Below are positions 9,740-18,331 of a stretch of 64,000 bases of DNA, piece after piece. The notes below the pieces were generated by a model that made no database searches, was not told the origin of the DNA, and was given only the letters and a program-made list of their open reading frames with translations. The DNA lies in NCBI RefSeq assembly GCF_040438645.1, contig NZ_CP159253.1, positions 2,914,001-2,978,000 of the forward strand, in the 5' to 3' direction. The translations under genes were made by a program, and so were the position numbers. Position 1 is the first letter of the stretch. Every line of letters starts with the position of its first letter. The DNA comes from Mesorhizobium sp. WSM2240. Its GTDB lineage: Bacteria; Pseudomonadota; Alphaproteobacteria; Rhizobiales; Rhizobiaceae.

Positions 9740-10846
9740 TCAGACTGCCTCGGCCCGCAGCCATCGCTTCAACCCGTCCGCGTCGCCGTTAGCGACCGCC
9801 CGCGCCACCCGCCGACCGACCGCCGCGCCGAATTTGTAGCCATGGCCGGAACAGGCCGATACGATCAGGCATTTGCCGGTTTCGTTCGCCAGAAAGCGCT
9901 CGTCGGCTGTGAAAGTGTAAGCGCAGGTGACCACCTCCGTCACCGTGTACTCGCCAATGCGGGCGATGGGTGGCTGGAAAAGATTGCGGATCGCCTCGCC
10001 CTCGCCTTCGACCGGGAGGCGGTTCCAGTCGGCATCGCTGGTCGGAACCTTGTGCAGCCCTGAACCGAACTTCATGCCGGCGCGGCCGGACGGCGGCACG
10101 ATATAGCCGTCGGTCTTGCCGCCGACATCGAGGATGACGGGCGCGGCCTCCCAGACGGCTTTCAAATCGGCCGGTGGTTCGACATAAGCGAGCGCGGTCC
10201 GGTAAGTCTTGAGATCGGAGCCGAGGCGCGGGAAGAGCTTCAGCACCCAGGCCCCGGCCGCGACGATGATCTTGTCCGCCCGCATCGTCTCTCCGGATTC
10301 GAGCGCGATCTCGCCCAGGCCCTCGTCGACCGCCACGACCTTGCTGTTTTCGTAGATATTGACGCCATTGTTGCGCAGCCAGTTCGCCAGCCCTGCTGCG
10401 ATCTTGCGGCAATGCAGCGCGCCGCCCTCCGGCGAGAAGAAGGCGTAGCGAAATGTTCCCGGCTCGAGAAACGGCCAGCGCGCAGCGGCCTCGCCGGCGG
10501 TCAACAGATCGATCGGGTAGCCGCCCGCGACCAGCCCGTTGCGAAACTGCTCGGCCTCGTCGCCTGTTTCGCGCGAAACGCAGACGAAGCCACGCGGATC
10601 GAGATGGCTTTCGCCCAGATCCGCCCAAAGCTCGTCCCAGGCATCATAGGCTTCGGTGATCAGCCGCCCGTAGCCCGTCGCTGCGCCATAGGCGCGGCGG
10701 ATGATGCGGTGATGATCGCCAGACGCGGCGAGCGGGTTGGGGATCGGCCCCTGCTCGACAATGCTGACGCCGTGGCCGGCCTTCGCCAGCGCCCAGGCGG
10801 TGGAGAGGCCAGCTATGCCAGCGCCGACAATGATGATGTTCGCCAT
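9740..10846 (-). CDS. FAD-dependent amine oxidase, monomeric sarcosine oxidase-like
   Basis: 368 residues of the DAO family. The N-terminal Rossmann motif is IIIVGAGIAGLSTAWALA followed by an acidic residue in IVEQG. Near the C terminus Cys308 lies in VVTCAYTFTADE, matching the position of the covalent FAD-binding cysteine of monomeric sarcosine oxidase (CMYT...DEHF). The later SGHGYKFGAAVGR segment is also typical. Such enzymes oxidise N-methyl amino acids to the amine plus formaldehyde and hydrogen peroxide. The exact substrate here is open. It is a single gene with a TauE/SafE permease gene just upstream in the same direction, about 50 bases apart, so the two may be cotranscribed. Confidence 0.8.
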   Translation of the reverse strand: MANIIIVGAGIAGLSTAWALAKAGHGVSIVEQGPIPNPLAASGDHHRIIRRAYGAATGYGRLITEAYDAWDELWADLGESHLDPRGFVCVSRETGDEAEQFRNGLVAGGYPIDLLTAGEAAARWPFLEPGTFRYAFFSPEGGALHCRKIAAGLANWLRNNGVNIYENSKVVAVDEGLGEIALESGETMRADKIIVAAGAWVLKLFPRLGSDLKTYRTALAYVEPPADLKAVWEAAPVILDVGGKTDGYIVPPSGRAGMKFGSGLHKVPTSDADWNRLPVEGEGEAIRNLFQPPIARIGEYTVTEVVTCAYTFTADERFLANETGKCLIVSACSGHGYKFGAAVGRRVARAVANGDADGLKRWLRAEAV

Positions 10847-10896
10847 TCAATCTCCGAGCCAGGACCATTGCGGGATACGCCTGCTTCGATCGAGCC

Positions 10897-11643
10897 TCAA
10901 AAGTGCGCAACGATCACGGCGCGTTGTCCCCATATCATGACGATGCCGCTCAGCGCCATGAAGCAGATGACGATGGCGCGGAAATCGCGCGCGCGCATCT
11001 CACGGAGAAACCGCCGGGCCAGCCAATTTGACGCCAGCGCGCCCACACCCGCCGCCGCTCCAAACAGAAAAAGCTTGCCGTTCATCGAGCCAAGGGCCGA
11101 ATAGGTGCCTAGCTGAACCATGTGCATCGGCAGCGACACCGCGGTCTTGGTGCCGACCATGCGCTCCTTCACGATTCCGGCGTTGAGATACAAATTGTTC
11201 ATGACCGGTCCCATGGCTCCGACCAGGCCGGACAGGAAGCCAACCAGCAGTTCGGCCGGAAAGAACCACCACAGAGAGATCTCGAACGTCCGTTTCCTCG
11301 CGCCCAGTCGATATTGTAGCACGGTTGAAATCAGGAACAGCCCGACGATGATCTGAAGCCATTCGGCCGAGGTCGACGAGAATGCGGCTGCGCCGAGCAG
11401 GCCGCCAATGGCGGCGCCGGGAAGCGCCCAGCCAACCACGCGCCATTCGACGTCACGCCTGAAAACGAACGCGCGTCCGCTCGCGGCAACCAATGTCGCC
11501 AGCGTCGTCACGGGCGCAACCGCCTGCGCCCCAGCGACGAAGCCGACCAGCGGCACCAGGAGCATCGCCCCGCCTCCTCCGCCGATGGTCGAGATTATCC
11601 AGGCGATAAAGCCGGAGGCCGCGAGGAGGAGGTAGATAGTCAT
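10897..11643 (-). CDS. Sulfite exporter TauE/SafE family membrane protein
   Basis: 248 residues from the ATG at 11643. The longer upstream frame runs into the divergent P450 promoter region and is not supported. It has about eight hydrophobic segments with the family's glycine-rich entry GFIAWIISTIGGGGGAMLLVPL and its repeated counterpart LLVGFLSGLVGAMGPVMNN. TauE/SafE proteins move anions such as sulfite or sulfoacetate across the inner membrane, though substrates of most members are unknown. It lies upstream of the sarcosine oxidase-like gene, same strand, which may reflect a common amine or sulfonate function, but this is inference. Confidence 0.82.
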   Translation of the reverse strand: MTIYLLLAASGFIAWIISTIGGGGGAMLLVPLVGFVAGAQAVAPVTTLATLVAASGRAFVFRRDVEWRVVGWALPGAAIGGLLGAAAFSSTSAEWLQIIVGLFLISTVLQYRLGARKRTFEISLWWFFPAELLVGFLSGLVGAMGPVMNNLYLNAGIVKERMVGTKTAVSLPMHMVQLGTYSALGSMNGKLFLFGAAAGVGALASNWLARRFLREMRARDFRAIVICFMALSGIVMIWGQRAVIVAHF

Positions 11644-11748
11644 GCAGCGCCCAAATGCGTTTCCGGCAGAAGTAGCGCACCACCCAGACATGTCTATTTC
11701 GAGCAATGCATCTGGTGCTCCGACCGATGGTCTTGATAGAAGTTCTAA

Positions 11749-13005
11749 ATGACCCCGAGTTCTGCTGCGCCGCCCTATCTCGACTTCGATCCCGCCACGC
11801 GCCGCCTGCGGCTTGACCCACACGAGCCGGGCTTCGTCCAGAACCCCTATGATACTTATGCATGGCTGCATAAGACCTCACGCACCTTCTTCTGGGAGGA
11901 TTACGGCTTCTGGTGTTTTGGCGGTTATGAGGATGTCAGCCGGCTTTTGCGTGACCGCCGCTTCGGCCGCGAGTTCCCGGGCGGCTACATGGCTGGCGCC
12001 GCTGCGTCCGGTGAGCGAGGCCACCTCGCTGCATTCGATGCGGTCGAGGCCAATTCCATGCTGGAACTCGAGCCGCCGGTCCACACGCGGCTAAGGACGC
12101 TTGTCAACCGCGCTTTCGTCTCGCGCCAGGTCGAGCGGCTTCGGCCGCGCGTAGAGAGCCTGGCAAACAAACTGGTCGACCGGTTTGAGAGGGATGGCCA
12201 GGTCGATTTGCTGTCGGCCTATGCCGCGCCGCTGCCGATCACCATCATCGCCGAAATGCTCGGTGTGCCCGTCGAGATGGGGCCGCAACTACTCGACTGG
12301 TCGCACGACATGGTGGCCATGTACATGCACGGGCGGACCCGCCAGACCGAGGAGAAGGCGAATGCCGCAGCGGCCGCCTTCTCGGACTTCCTGCGCTCCT
12401 ATGCCGCCGAGCGCCGCAAGAAACCCGGCGACGATCTCTTGAGCCTGCTGATCTCGGCACATGAGGACGGCCAAAAACTTAGCGAGGACGAACTGGTATC
12501 GTCGGCGATCCTGCTGCTCAACGCCGGCCACGAGGCGACGGTCCACCAGACCGGCAATGCCGTCAACGCGATCCTCGCGCAGGGCGGCGATCCGCGCCGC
12601 TTCTTCGTCACGCCCGAAGCGACCGCGGCGACTGTCGAGGAATGCCTGCGCTTCGATGCGCCGCTGCATATGTTCACGCGCTACGCCTATGGCGAGATCG
12701 ACGCGGGCGACGGGGTGACGGTGCAGCCGGGCGACCAGATCGGCCTGCTGCTCGCCTGCGCCAATCGCGATCCTCTCGCCTTTGTCGAACCGGCGGCCTT
12801 CAATCCGGGCCGGCCTGACCAGAAGAACGCATCTTTCGGCGCAGGCATTCATTTCTGCATCGGCGCGCCACTGGCCAGGCTGGAACTCCAGGCGTCGCTG
12901 AAGGTGCTTTTCGACCGCCTGCCGGGACTGGCGCTGGCTGAGGAGCCGCGCTTCCGCGACACCTATCATTTTCACGGGCTGGAAGAACTAAAGGTGAGAT
13001 TCTGA
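11749..13005 (+). CDS. Cytochrome P450
   Basis: 418 residues, a soluble bacterial P450. The I helix oxygen-activation motif is NAGHEATVH, the K-helix ExxR is Glu298-Arg301 (EECLR), and the haem loop is FGAGIHFCIGAPLAR with Cys370 as thiolate ligand. No membrane anchor is present. The protein should use a ferredoxin and reductase, but none is encoded nearby. It is divergent from the TauE/SafE gene and convergent with the DUF5996 gene, 11 bases away. Substrate cannot be inferred from the sequence; the family includes many orphan hydroxylases. Confidence 0.93.
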   Translation: MTPSSAAPPYLDFDPATRRLRLDPHEPGFVQNPYDTYAWLHKTSRTFFWEDYGFWCFGGYEDVSRLLRDRRFGREFPGGYMAGAAASGERGHLAAFDAVEANSMLELEPPVHTRLRTLVNRAFVSRQVERLRPRVESLANKLVDRFERDGQVDLLSAYAAPLPITIIAEMLGVPVEMGPQLLDWSHDMVAMYMHGRTRQTEEKANAAAAAFSDFLRSYAAERRKKPGDDLLSLLISAHEDGQKLSEDELVSSAILLLNAGHEATVHQTGNAVNAILAQGGDPRRFFVTPEATAATVEECLRFDAPLHMFTRYAYGEIDAGDGVTVQPGDQIGLLLACANRDPLAFVEPAAFNPGRPDQKNASFGAGIHFCIGAPLARLELQASLKVLFDRLPGLALAEEPRFRDTYHFHGLEELKVRF

Positions 13006-13016
13006 CGCTCGCCACG

Positions 13017-13952
13017 CTATAGCGGGCGGGGCCGGCGCGGTTCGCCGGGAGCGCATTCCAGCGCCTTTCGGTCCCAACCACCAAGATCGGCAGCCGCCCG
13101 ATAGGTTGATTCCAGGAAGACCATGAGCGCGGCTTCGGGATCGCTCGCGCGCCGCACGGCATCATACGGAAGCAGAAATTCGCCGAGCTTGTTGTCGAAA
13201 TAGGCAGCTTCCGGCGAGACATGGGCGTCGGCACACCTATCCGGAGCGGGATAGGCATAAGAATAAAACGCCGGGAAGTCGATCGTCCCTCCGCCCGGCC
13301 AGAACCCGGCGGATGAAACCTCGTGGCTGTAGGCCTCCCGCGTCACCTCGTCCGGCAAGGCCGGCACCCCGCCGGGGTGCAAGGGAGCTGGGCGGCCCGA
13401 AAAGCGGGTCACCGCGAGATCGAAACTCCCCCAGAACAGATGCACGGGGCTGACCTTTCCGAGAAAGGCGGTCCGAAACCGCTTCAGCACCCGATCGACG
13501 GCGACGCTCGCATGGAAGAAGCGCGTCACCGCGTCGGCATCGTACGGACGTTCTGCATGATCGTCCTCGAACGGTACCGGGTTCGGAATCTCGTTCGGGC
13601 GGCCGTCGAAGTCGGCCACACCGCCCAATTTTTGCACCATGTCGATGAACTGCGCGTGAAAGGCTGCGACCGCCATAGGCTGGAGGGCGAACCGCGCGGT
13701 CCGGCCATCGGTCGCGGTTCCGATGACCGCATGCTCGATCAGATCGAAGGCGATTTCGATGCCGCCCGGACCGTCAGGAACGATCGACGTCGTGAAGCCG
13801 CGCGCGTCGATGTAGAAGGTCGCATGCCAGGAATGGTTGACCCAAGGCATGCGGGCAAGCCGGTATTTGCCGACGATCTGCGTGTAGAGGTGGAGCGCCG
13901 AACAGGTTTCACGCCAGGGCTGGTAGGGAATATCGGGCCACGGAATTTTCAA
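13017..13952 (-). CDS. DUF5996 family protein
   Basis: 311 residues. The N terminus (WPDIPYQPWRETCSALHLY) and the middle segment SPVHLFWGSFDLAVTRFSGR with HEVSSAGFWPGGG match the family known as DUF5996, conserved as a single-domain cytoplasmic protein of unknown role. No signal peptide or membrane segment is seen. It is the last gene of a three-gene run metY-cupin-DUF5996 on the minus strand, starting 17 bases after the cupin stop. Confidence 0.75.
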   Translation of the reverse strand: MKIPWPDIPYQPWRETCSALHLYTQIVGKYRLARMPWVNHSWHATFYIDARGFTTSIVPDGPGGIEIAFDLIEHAVIGTATDGRTARFALQPMAVAAFHAQFIDMVQKLGGVADFDGRPNEIPNPVPFEDDHAERPYDADAVTRFFHASVAVDRVLKRFRTAFLGKVSPVHLFWGSFDLAVTRFSGRPAPLHPGGVPALPDEVTREAYSHEVSSAGFWPGGGTIDFPAFYSYAYPAPDRCADAHVSPEAAYFDNKLGEFLLPYDAVRRASDPEAALMVFLESTYRAAADLGGWDRKALECAPGEPRRPRPL

Positions 13953-13969
13953 CCTCTCTCCTCCTGGGC

Positions 13970-14320
13970 CTACACCCTCACCACATATTCCTTGCGTGTG
14001 GTTTCAACCACTTCCCAGGTACCCTTGAAGCCGGGGCGCAGGACAAAGCTGTCGCCGGCCCTGACCGTACGCGCTTCGCCGCCGTCCTCGGCGATGACCG
14101 AAACGCCGGACAGGATGTGGCAGAACTCCCACTCGTCATACTCGATCCGCCATTTGCCCGGCGTCGACTCCCAAATGCCGGCATGAACGCCGCCTTCGGC
14201 CTCCTCGACATTCCACGTCCGGAATTTTGGATCGCCCGAAATCAGCCGCCCATCAGCGGGCGCGCCCGCTTCCGGGTTCGTGCCGGATATGCCGATGGTG
14301 CGAAAATGCGAGACATACAT
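13970..14320 (-). CDS. Cupin domain protein (DUF861/EutQ-like)
   Basis: 116 residues. One small beta-barrel domain is expected: the EYDEWEFCHILSGVSVIAEDGG and ADSFVLRPGFKGTWEV-type segments are typical of cupin_3 proteins (for example EutQ or ureidoglycolate-type cupins). Histidines and a glutamate in the first motif could bind a metal but the full HxH pattern is absent. It starts three bases after the metY stop and ends 17 bases before DUF5996, so it is almost certainly in that operon. Substrate unknown. Confidence 0.78.
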   Translation of the reverse strand: MYVSHFRTIGISGTNPEAGAPADGRLISGDPKFRTWNVEEAEGGVHAGIWESTPGKWRIEYDEWEFCHILSGVSVIAEDGGEARTVRAGDSFVLRPGFKGTWEVVETTRKEYVVRV

Positions 14321-14323
14321 GGC

Positions 14324-15610
14324 TCACTCCAACTTCGAAAATACCTGCTCCAGATCCGCGATGATGTCCTCGACATTCTCGATGCCGACCGAAAGCCGAA
14401 CCACGTCCGGACCGGCGCCGGCCGCGATCTTCTGCTCGTCGGAGAGTTGGCGGTGGGTGGTCGAGGCCGGATGGATGACCAGCGATTTGGTGTCGCCGAT
14501 ATTGGCCAGGTGCGAAAACAGTTCCAACCCTTCGACCAGCTTGACGCCCGCCGCATAGCCGCCCTTCAGGCCGAAGGTGAACACTGCGCCCGCGCCGAGC
14601 GGCGAGTATTTCTGCTGCAGCGCATGGTTCTTGTCGTCCGGAAGCCCGGGATAGGAAACCCAGGCGACCTGGCTCTGCTTCGACAGCCATTCGGCAACTT
14701 TCTGCGCGTTGTCGCAATGGCGCTGCATCCGGAGTGGCAGGGTTTCCAGGCCCGTTAAGATCAGGAAGGCGTTGAAGGGAGCGATCGCAGGGCCGAAATC
14801 GCGCAAGCCGAGCACGCGGCAGGCGATGGCGAAGGCGAAGTTGCCGAAAGTCTCGTGCAGCACCACGCCGCCATATTCGGGCCGCGGATCGGACAGCATC
14901 GGGTAGTTGCCGGATTTCGACCAGTCGAACGTGCCGCCGTCGACGATCACGCCGCCCATCGAATTGCCGTGGCCGCCAATGAATTTCGTCAGCGAGTGCA
15001 CGACAATATCGGCGCCATGCTCGATCGGACGCAGCAGGTATGGAGTGGCCATGGTGTTGTCGACGATCAGCGGCAGACCGTGCCTGCGCGCGATCTCGCC
15101 GATCGCCGCGATGTCGACGAATTCGCCGCCTGGATTGGCCAGACTCTCGACGAAGATGCCGCGGGTCTTGGCGTCTATCTGGCTCTGGAAGGTTGAGATG
15201 TCGTCGACATCGGCCCATCGGACCTCCCAGCCGAAATTCTTGAAGGCATGGCCGAACTGGTTGATAGAGCCGCCATAGAGCTTGCGCGAGGCGACGAAGT
15301 TTTCGCCGGACCGCATGATGGTGTGGAAGACCAGCAATTGCGCTGCATGACCGGAAGCCGTCGCCAGCGCCGCGGTTCCGCCTTCGAGTGCTGCAACGCG
15401 CTCCTCCAGCACCGCCTGGGTCGGGTTCATGATGCGGGTGTAGATGTTGCCGAAAGCCTTCAGGCCGAACAGCGAGGCGGCGTGATCAACATCGTCGAAC
15501 ACATAGGCCGTCGTCTGGTAGATCGGCGTGGCGCGCGCGCCGGTCGCCGGGTCGGGCTTGGCGCCCGCATGGACCGCCAGCGTGTTGAAACCCGGAATGC
15601 GCTGAGACAT
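14324..15610 (-). CDS. metY: O-acetylhomoserine aminocarboxypropyltransferase (sulfhydrylase)
   Basis: 428 residues, the length of MetY/MetZ-type Cys/Met metabolism PLP enzymes. It starts MSQRIPGFNTLAVHAGAKPD after a GGAGG site eight to nine bases away. The PLP lysine is Lys209 in VVHSLTKFIGGHGN, and YIRIMNPT-type and GHAAQLLV motifs are present. The enzyme makes homocysteine from O-acetylhomoserine and sulfide, or from O-succinylhomoserine in some members. No SAM-II or SAM-V core motif was seen in the 140 bases upstream. The frame is open far upstream but that part has no start signal. It heads the cupin-DUF5996 operon. Confidence 0.88.
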   Translation of the reverse strand: MSQRIPGFNTLAVHAGAKPDPATGARATPIYQTTAYVFDDVDHAASLFGLKAFGNIYTRIMNPTQAVLEERVAALEGGTAALATASGHAAQLLVFHTIMRSGENFVASRKLYGGSINQFGHAFKNFGWEVRWADVDDISTFQSQIDAKTRGIFVESLANPGGEFVDIAAIGEIARRHGLPLIVDNTMATPYLLRPIEHGADIVVHSLTKFIGGHGNSMGGVIVDGGTFDWSKSGNYPMLSDPRPEYGGVVLHETFGNFAFAIACRVLGLRDFGPAIAPFNAFLILTGLETLPLRMQRHCDNAQKVAEWLSKQSQVAWVSYPGLPDDKNHALQQKYSPLGAGAVFTFGLKGGYAAGVKLVEGLELFSHLANIGDTKSLVIHPASTTHRQLSDEQKIAAGAGPDVVRLSVGIENVEDIIADLEQVFSKLE

Positions 15611-15750
15611 TTTTCCTCCAAAACCCGGTAATGAAATCCGTTGCCTATTCTTGGCGAAGCCTAACCCGAAATGCAAAGAACAAAATGCCCGCGGCACGGC
15701 TCGTACGCATCGCCAGAGCCGCCCAGATCCGCGATCGGCGGAATGGTTTG

Positions 15751-16272
15751 CTATTTCTGGCGGACGCCGAAACTCTGGAAGCCCGAACGCATGATCGGCT
15801 TCTTTGACGACAACACGCCGGAATTGACGCCGTTCCAGCCGATCTCGCCGGCAAGCCGGGCATATTCGATCTTCGGGCAACGGTTCATCACAACCCTGAT
15901 CCCTGCCGCTTCGGCCTTCGCCGCCGCCTCATCATGGCGGATGGTCAGCTGCATCCAGATCACCTTCGGTAGCGGATCGAGCAACAGAGCTTCATCGACG
16001 ATCGCCGGCACCGCACTGGACGGCCGGAAGATGTCGACCATGTCGATCGGTTCCGGGATATCGGCTAGTTTTGCGTAAGTCATGCGCCCGAGGATTTCTT
16101 TCCCTGCCTGCCCCGGATTGACGGGAAACACGGAAAATCCCTTGGCGATCAGGTATTTCGCCACGAAGAAGCTCGGCCGAACGTCATTGGCCGAGGCGCC
16201 AACGATGGCGATCGTCTTCACCGAATTCAGGATTCCGGAAATGTAAGAATTGTCGTAGGAATCGTGGTTCAT
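15751..16272 (-). CDS. CoA-binding protein (YccU-like)
   Basis: 173 residues, single CoA_binding (Rossmann) domain: TIAIVGASANDVRPSFFVAKYL near the N terminus, then the conserved PVNPGQAGKEILG and FRPSSAVPAIVDEAL. Members are small cytosolic proteins whose physiological job is unsettled. Start at 16272 because the upstream extension overlaps the divergent GntR promoter and lacks a ribosome site. It lies 140 bases upstream of metY in the same direction and may share a transcript with it. Confidence 0.85.
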   Translation of the reverse strand: MNHDSYDNSYISGILNSVKTIAIVGASANDVRPSFFVAKYLIAKGFSVFPVNPGQAGKEILGRMTYAKLADIPEPIDMVDIFRPSSAVPAIVDEALLLDPLPKVIWMQLTIRHDEAAAKAEAAGIRVVMNRCPKIEYARLAGEIGWNGVNSGVLSSKKPIMRSGFQSFGVRQK

Positions 16273-16435
16273 GCGCTCAATCTGACCTGTCACCGGCAAT
16301 TTGTATCGCCCTCGTATCGATGTTCTTTCTCCATCGCCACGACAAAGCTGCCAGCGGTTCCTCCTTTCGAGCGATACCCGCCCCACTTTCATCATCTGCT
16401 GCTTGACTCCTCGAATTTTCCGAAGCACGTTGCCT

Positions 16436-16454
16436 AAATCGGTCAGACCAATTT
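16436..16454. promoter_or_regulatory. Probable GntR (FadR-type) operator
   Basis: AAATCGGTCAGACCAATTT is a 19-bp palindrome around a central A with one mismatch pair. The GGTCxGACC core fits FadR-subfamily operators, and the AAAT...ATTT flanks resemble the UxuR/ExuR box of enterics. It lies 37 bases before the GntR start, in the divergent region with the CoA-binding gene, so autoregulation is likely. Confidence 0.6.
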
Positions 16455-16490
16455 ACCACTGGTCGACGACGCATGGGAGGAAACTCGGCA

Positions 16491-17210
16491 ATGCCGATCC
16501 AGGCGGTTGAACCACGTCGGCTTTACCGGCAGGTCGCCGATCAGCTCAGGCAGCTGATCGAGGCGCGCGAGTTCGCCGTCGGCGACCGCCTGCCGACCGA
16601 ACGCGAACTCGCCGACCAGCTGGGCATCTCCCGTCCGACCGTCCGTGAAGCGCTGATCGCGCTCGAGGTAGAAGGCTGGATACGCATCAGGGTCGGGTCC
16701 GGCATCTATGTCACCGATCCGCCACGGGCCGCGACAGCGGTCACGGGAATGGACGAAGGTCCGTTCGAACTTTTGCGCGCGCGTGAATTCATCGAAGGGG
16801 CGATTGCCGCCGAAGCCGCACTCCTGGTCCAGCCCGCCGATATCGAATTTCTGGACGACGTACTTACCCGGATGGAAGACATGAGCCATCCGACCCGCAC
16901 TACGATCGCGCTAGACCGCGAGTTCCATACGACCGTGGCCGGTATTCTGGGGAATGCCGTCCTGGTACGCTTCATCGGCGATTTGTTCGACCAGCGCATG
17001 AATCCATACTTCGAGCTCCTGTCGAGCTATTTCGAGAACAAGGACTCGTGGCGCGCGGCTGCCGCGGAACACCGCGCAGTGCGCGATGCGATTGCGGCAC
17101 GCGACCCCGAACGGGCGACGACCGCCATGCGGGAGCATTTGCGGTTGTCGCAACTCAGATTCTCACGCAATTTCGGTGAGAGATCCGTAACCAGGGAGGT
17201 TGCGGAATAG
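16491..17210 (+). CDS. GntR-family (FadR subfamily) transcriptional regulator
   Basis: 239 residues. The winged HTH occupies about residues 8-75 (TERELADQLGISRPTVREAL, then GWIRIRVGSGIYV). The helical FCD effector domain follows (about 90-225) with metal-ligand-like residues in ALDREFHTTVAG and the AEHRAVRDAIAARD segment. FCD regulators bind small organic or sugar acids. It is followed at 63 bases by a TRAP transporter and an L-idonate dehydrogenase-like gene on the same strand, so it probably controls them and responds to their substrate. Start at 16491 is preferred to the ATG six codons upstream, since GGAGG lies between the two. Confidence 0.88.
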   Translation: MPIQAVEPRRLYRQVADQLRQLIEAREFAVGDRLPTERELADQLGISRPTVREALIALEVEGWIRIRVGSGIYVTDPPRAATAVTGMDEGPFELLRAREFIEGAIAAEAALLVQPADIEFLDDVLTRMEDMSHPTRTTIALDREFHTTVAGILGNAVLVRFIGDLFDQRMNPYFELLSSYFENKDSWRAAAAEHRAVRDAIAARDPERATTAMREHLRLSQLRFSRNFGERSVTREVAE

Positions 17211-17273
17211 AAGTCGGCCGGCCGGGAGGACATCTGGCCGGAGCAGTCAAATCCATCACAGGGAGGAATACGA

Positions 17274-18248
17274 ATGTTGAGGAAATACGCAGTTCTTTTC
17301 GGCACGATTGCCGCTATCGCCATGCCCATGGCTTCGGCGTCGGCGCAAACGGCCCTGAAATGGGCCCATGTCTATGAAACGTCCGAGCCCTTCCACACGG
17401 AATCGGTATGGGCGGCGGAAGAAATCGCGAAACGCACCGACGGCCGCTACAAAATCGACGTCTTTCCGGCCTCGCAGCTCGGCAAGGAAGCCGACATCAA
17501 TCAGGGGCTGACACTCGGCACCGTCGACATCATCATCTCCGGGTCGAGCTTTGCGGCGCGCGAATTCCCGCCGATCGGCGTGACCTATTTTCCCTTCATC
17601 TTCCGCGATGCCGACCACCTGCTCGCCTATACCAAGAGCGACAAGTACAAGGAGCTGACCGGCGGCTACGAAGAAGCCTCCGGCCACCACATCACGGCGA
17701 CGACCTACTACGGCACCCGCCACACCACCTCGAACCGGCCTATCGAGAAATGCGCAGACATGCAGGGGCTGAAAATCCGCGTGCCGGACGTACCGGCCTA
17801 TCTTGCCATGCCGCGCGCCTGCGGCGCCAACACCGCCCCGATCGCTTTCGCCGAAGTCTATCTCGCACTCCAGCAGGGCACCGTCGAGGCGCAGGAGAAC
17901 CCGCTCACCACGATCGAGGCCAAGAAGTTCTACGAGGTCCAGACCCACATCAACCTGACCGGCCACATCGTCGACCACCTCAACACCATCGTGTCGCAGT
18001 CGCGCTGGTCGCAGCTGTCCGACGAGGACAAGGCGATCTTCACAGAGGTGATGCAGGAGGCTGCCAAGCGCGCGACCGACAAGATCGTCGCGCGCGAGAA
18101 GGAGCTCGTCCAGGTATTCAAGGACCGCGGCCTGACGGTGGTTGAGGTCGACCGGGCCGATTTTGAGAAGAACGTCATGGAAAAGGTCACTTTCGAGGAA
18201 TTCGGCTACCGCAAGGAAGACTGGGAAGCGATCCGCGCAATCCAGTAA
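17274..18248 (+). CDS. dctP: TRAP transporter substrate-binding protein, DctP family
   Basis: 324 residues. The signal peptide is residues 1-25 (MLRKYAVLFGTIAAIAMPM, cleaved after ASAQ-like). The mature part opens TALKWAHVYETSEPFH, typical of DctP. The segment MQGLKIRVPDVPAYL supplies the arginine that binds the substrate carboxylate in this family. It delivers an organic or sugar acid to the DctQM permease. AGGGAGG stands eight bases before ATG. It is first gene of a dctP-dctQ-dctM-idnD operon, and an intergenic hairpin follows it. Confidence 0.92.
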   Translation: MLRKYAVLFGTIAAIAMPMASASAQTALKWAHVYETSEPFHTESVWAAEEIAKRTDGRYKIDVFPASQLGKEADINQGLTLGTVDIIISGSSFAAREFPPIGVTYFPFIFRDADHLLAYTKSDKYKELTGGYEEASGHHITATTYYGTRHTTSNRPIEKCADMQGLKIRVPDVPAYLAMPRACGANTAPIAFAEVYLALQQGTVEAQENPLTTIEAKKFYEVQTHINLTGHIVDHLNTIVSQSRWSQLSDEDKAIFTEVMQEAAKRATDKIVAREKELVQVFKDRGLTVVEVDRADFEKNVMEKVTFEEFGYRKEDWEAIRAIQ

Positions 18249-18257
18249 ACCGACTTC

Positions 18258-18290
18258 AACAGGCTCGGCGCGAGAAGCGCCGGGCCTGTT
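18258..18290 (+). terminator. Intra-operon hairpin between dctP and dctQ
   Basis: AACAGGCTCGGCGC (18258-18271), loop GAGAA, GCGCCGGGCCTGTT (18277-18290): a 14-bp stem with one G-U pair. No T tract follows, so it probably stabilises the dctP message or limits read-through rather than ending it. This would give more binding protein than permease. Confidence 0.5.
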
Positions 18291-18331
18291 CCAGTCCGCC
18301 GCCCCGTCCTCCCTTAGCCGGAGCCGTGCCG

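Noticed and set aside
15611..15750. SAM riboswitch upstream of metY
   Set aside because: The leader lacks the conserved SAM-II/SAM-V core sequences, such as a GCTAAA-type element before the ribosome site.
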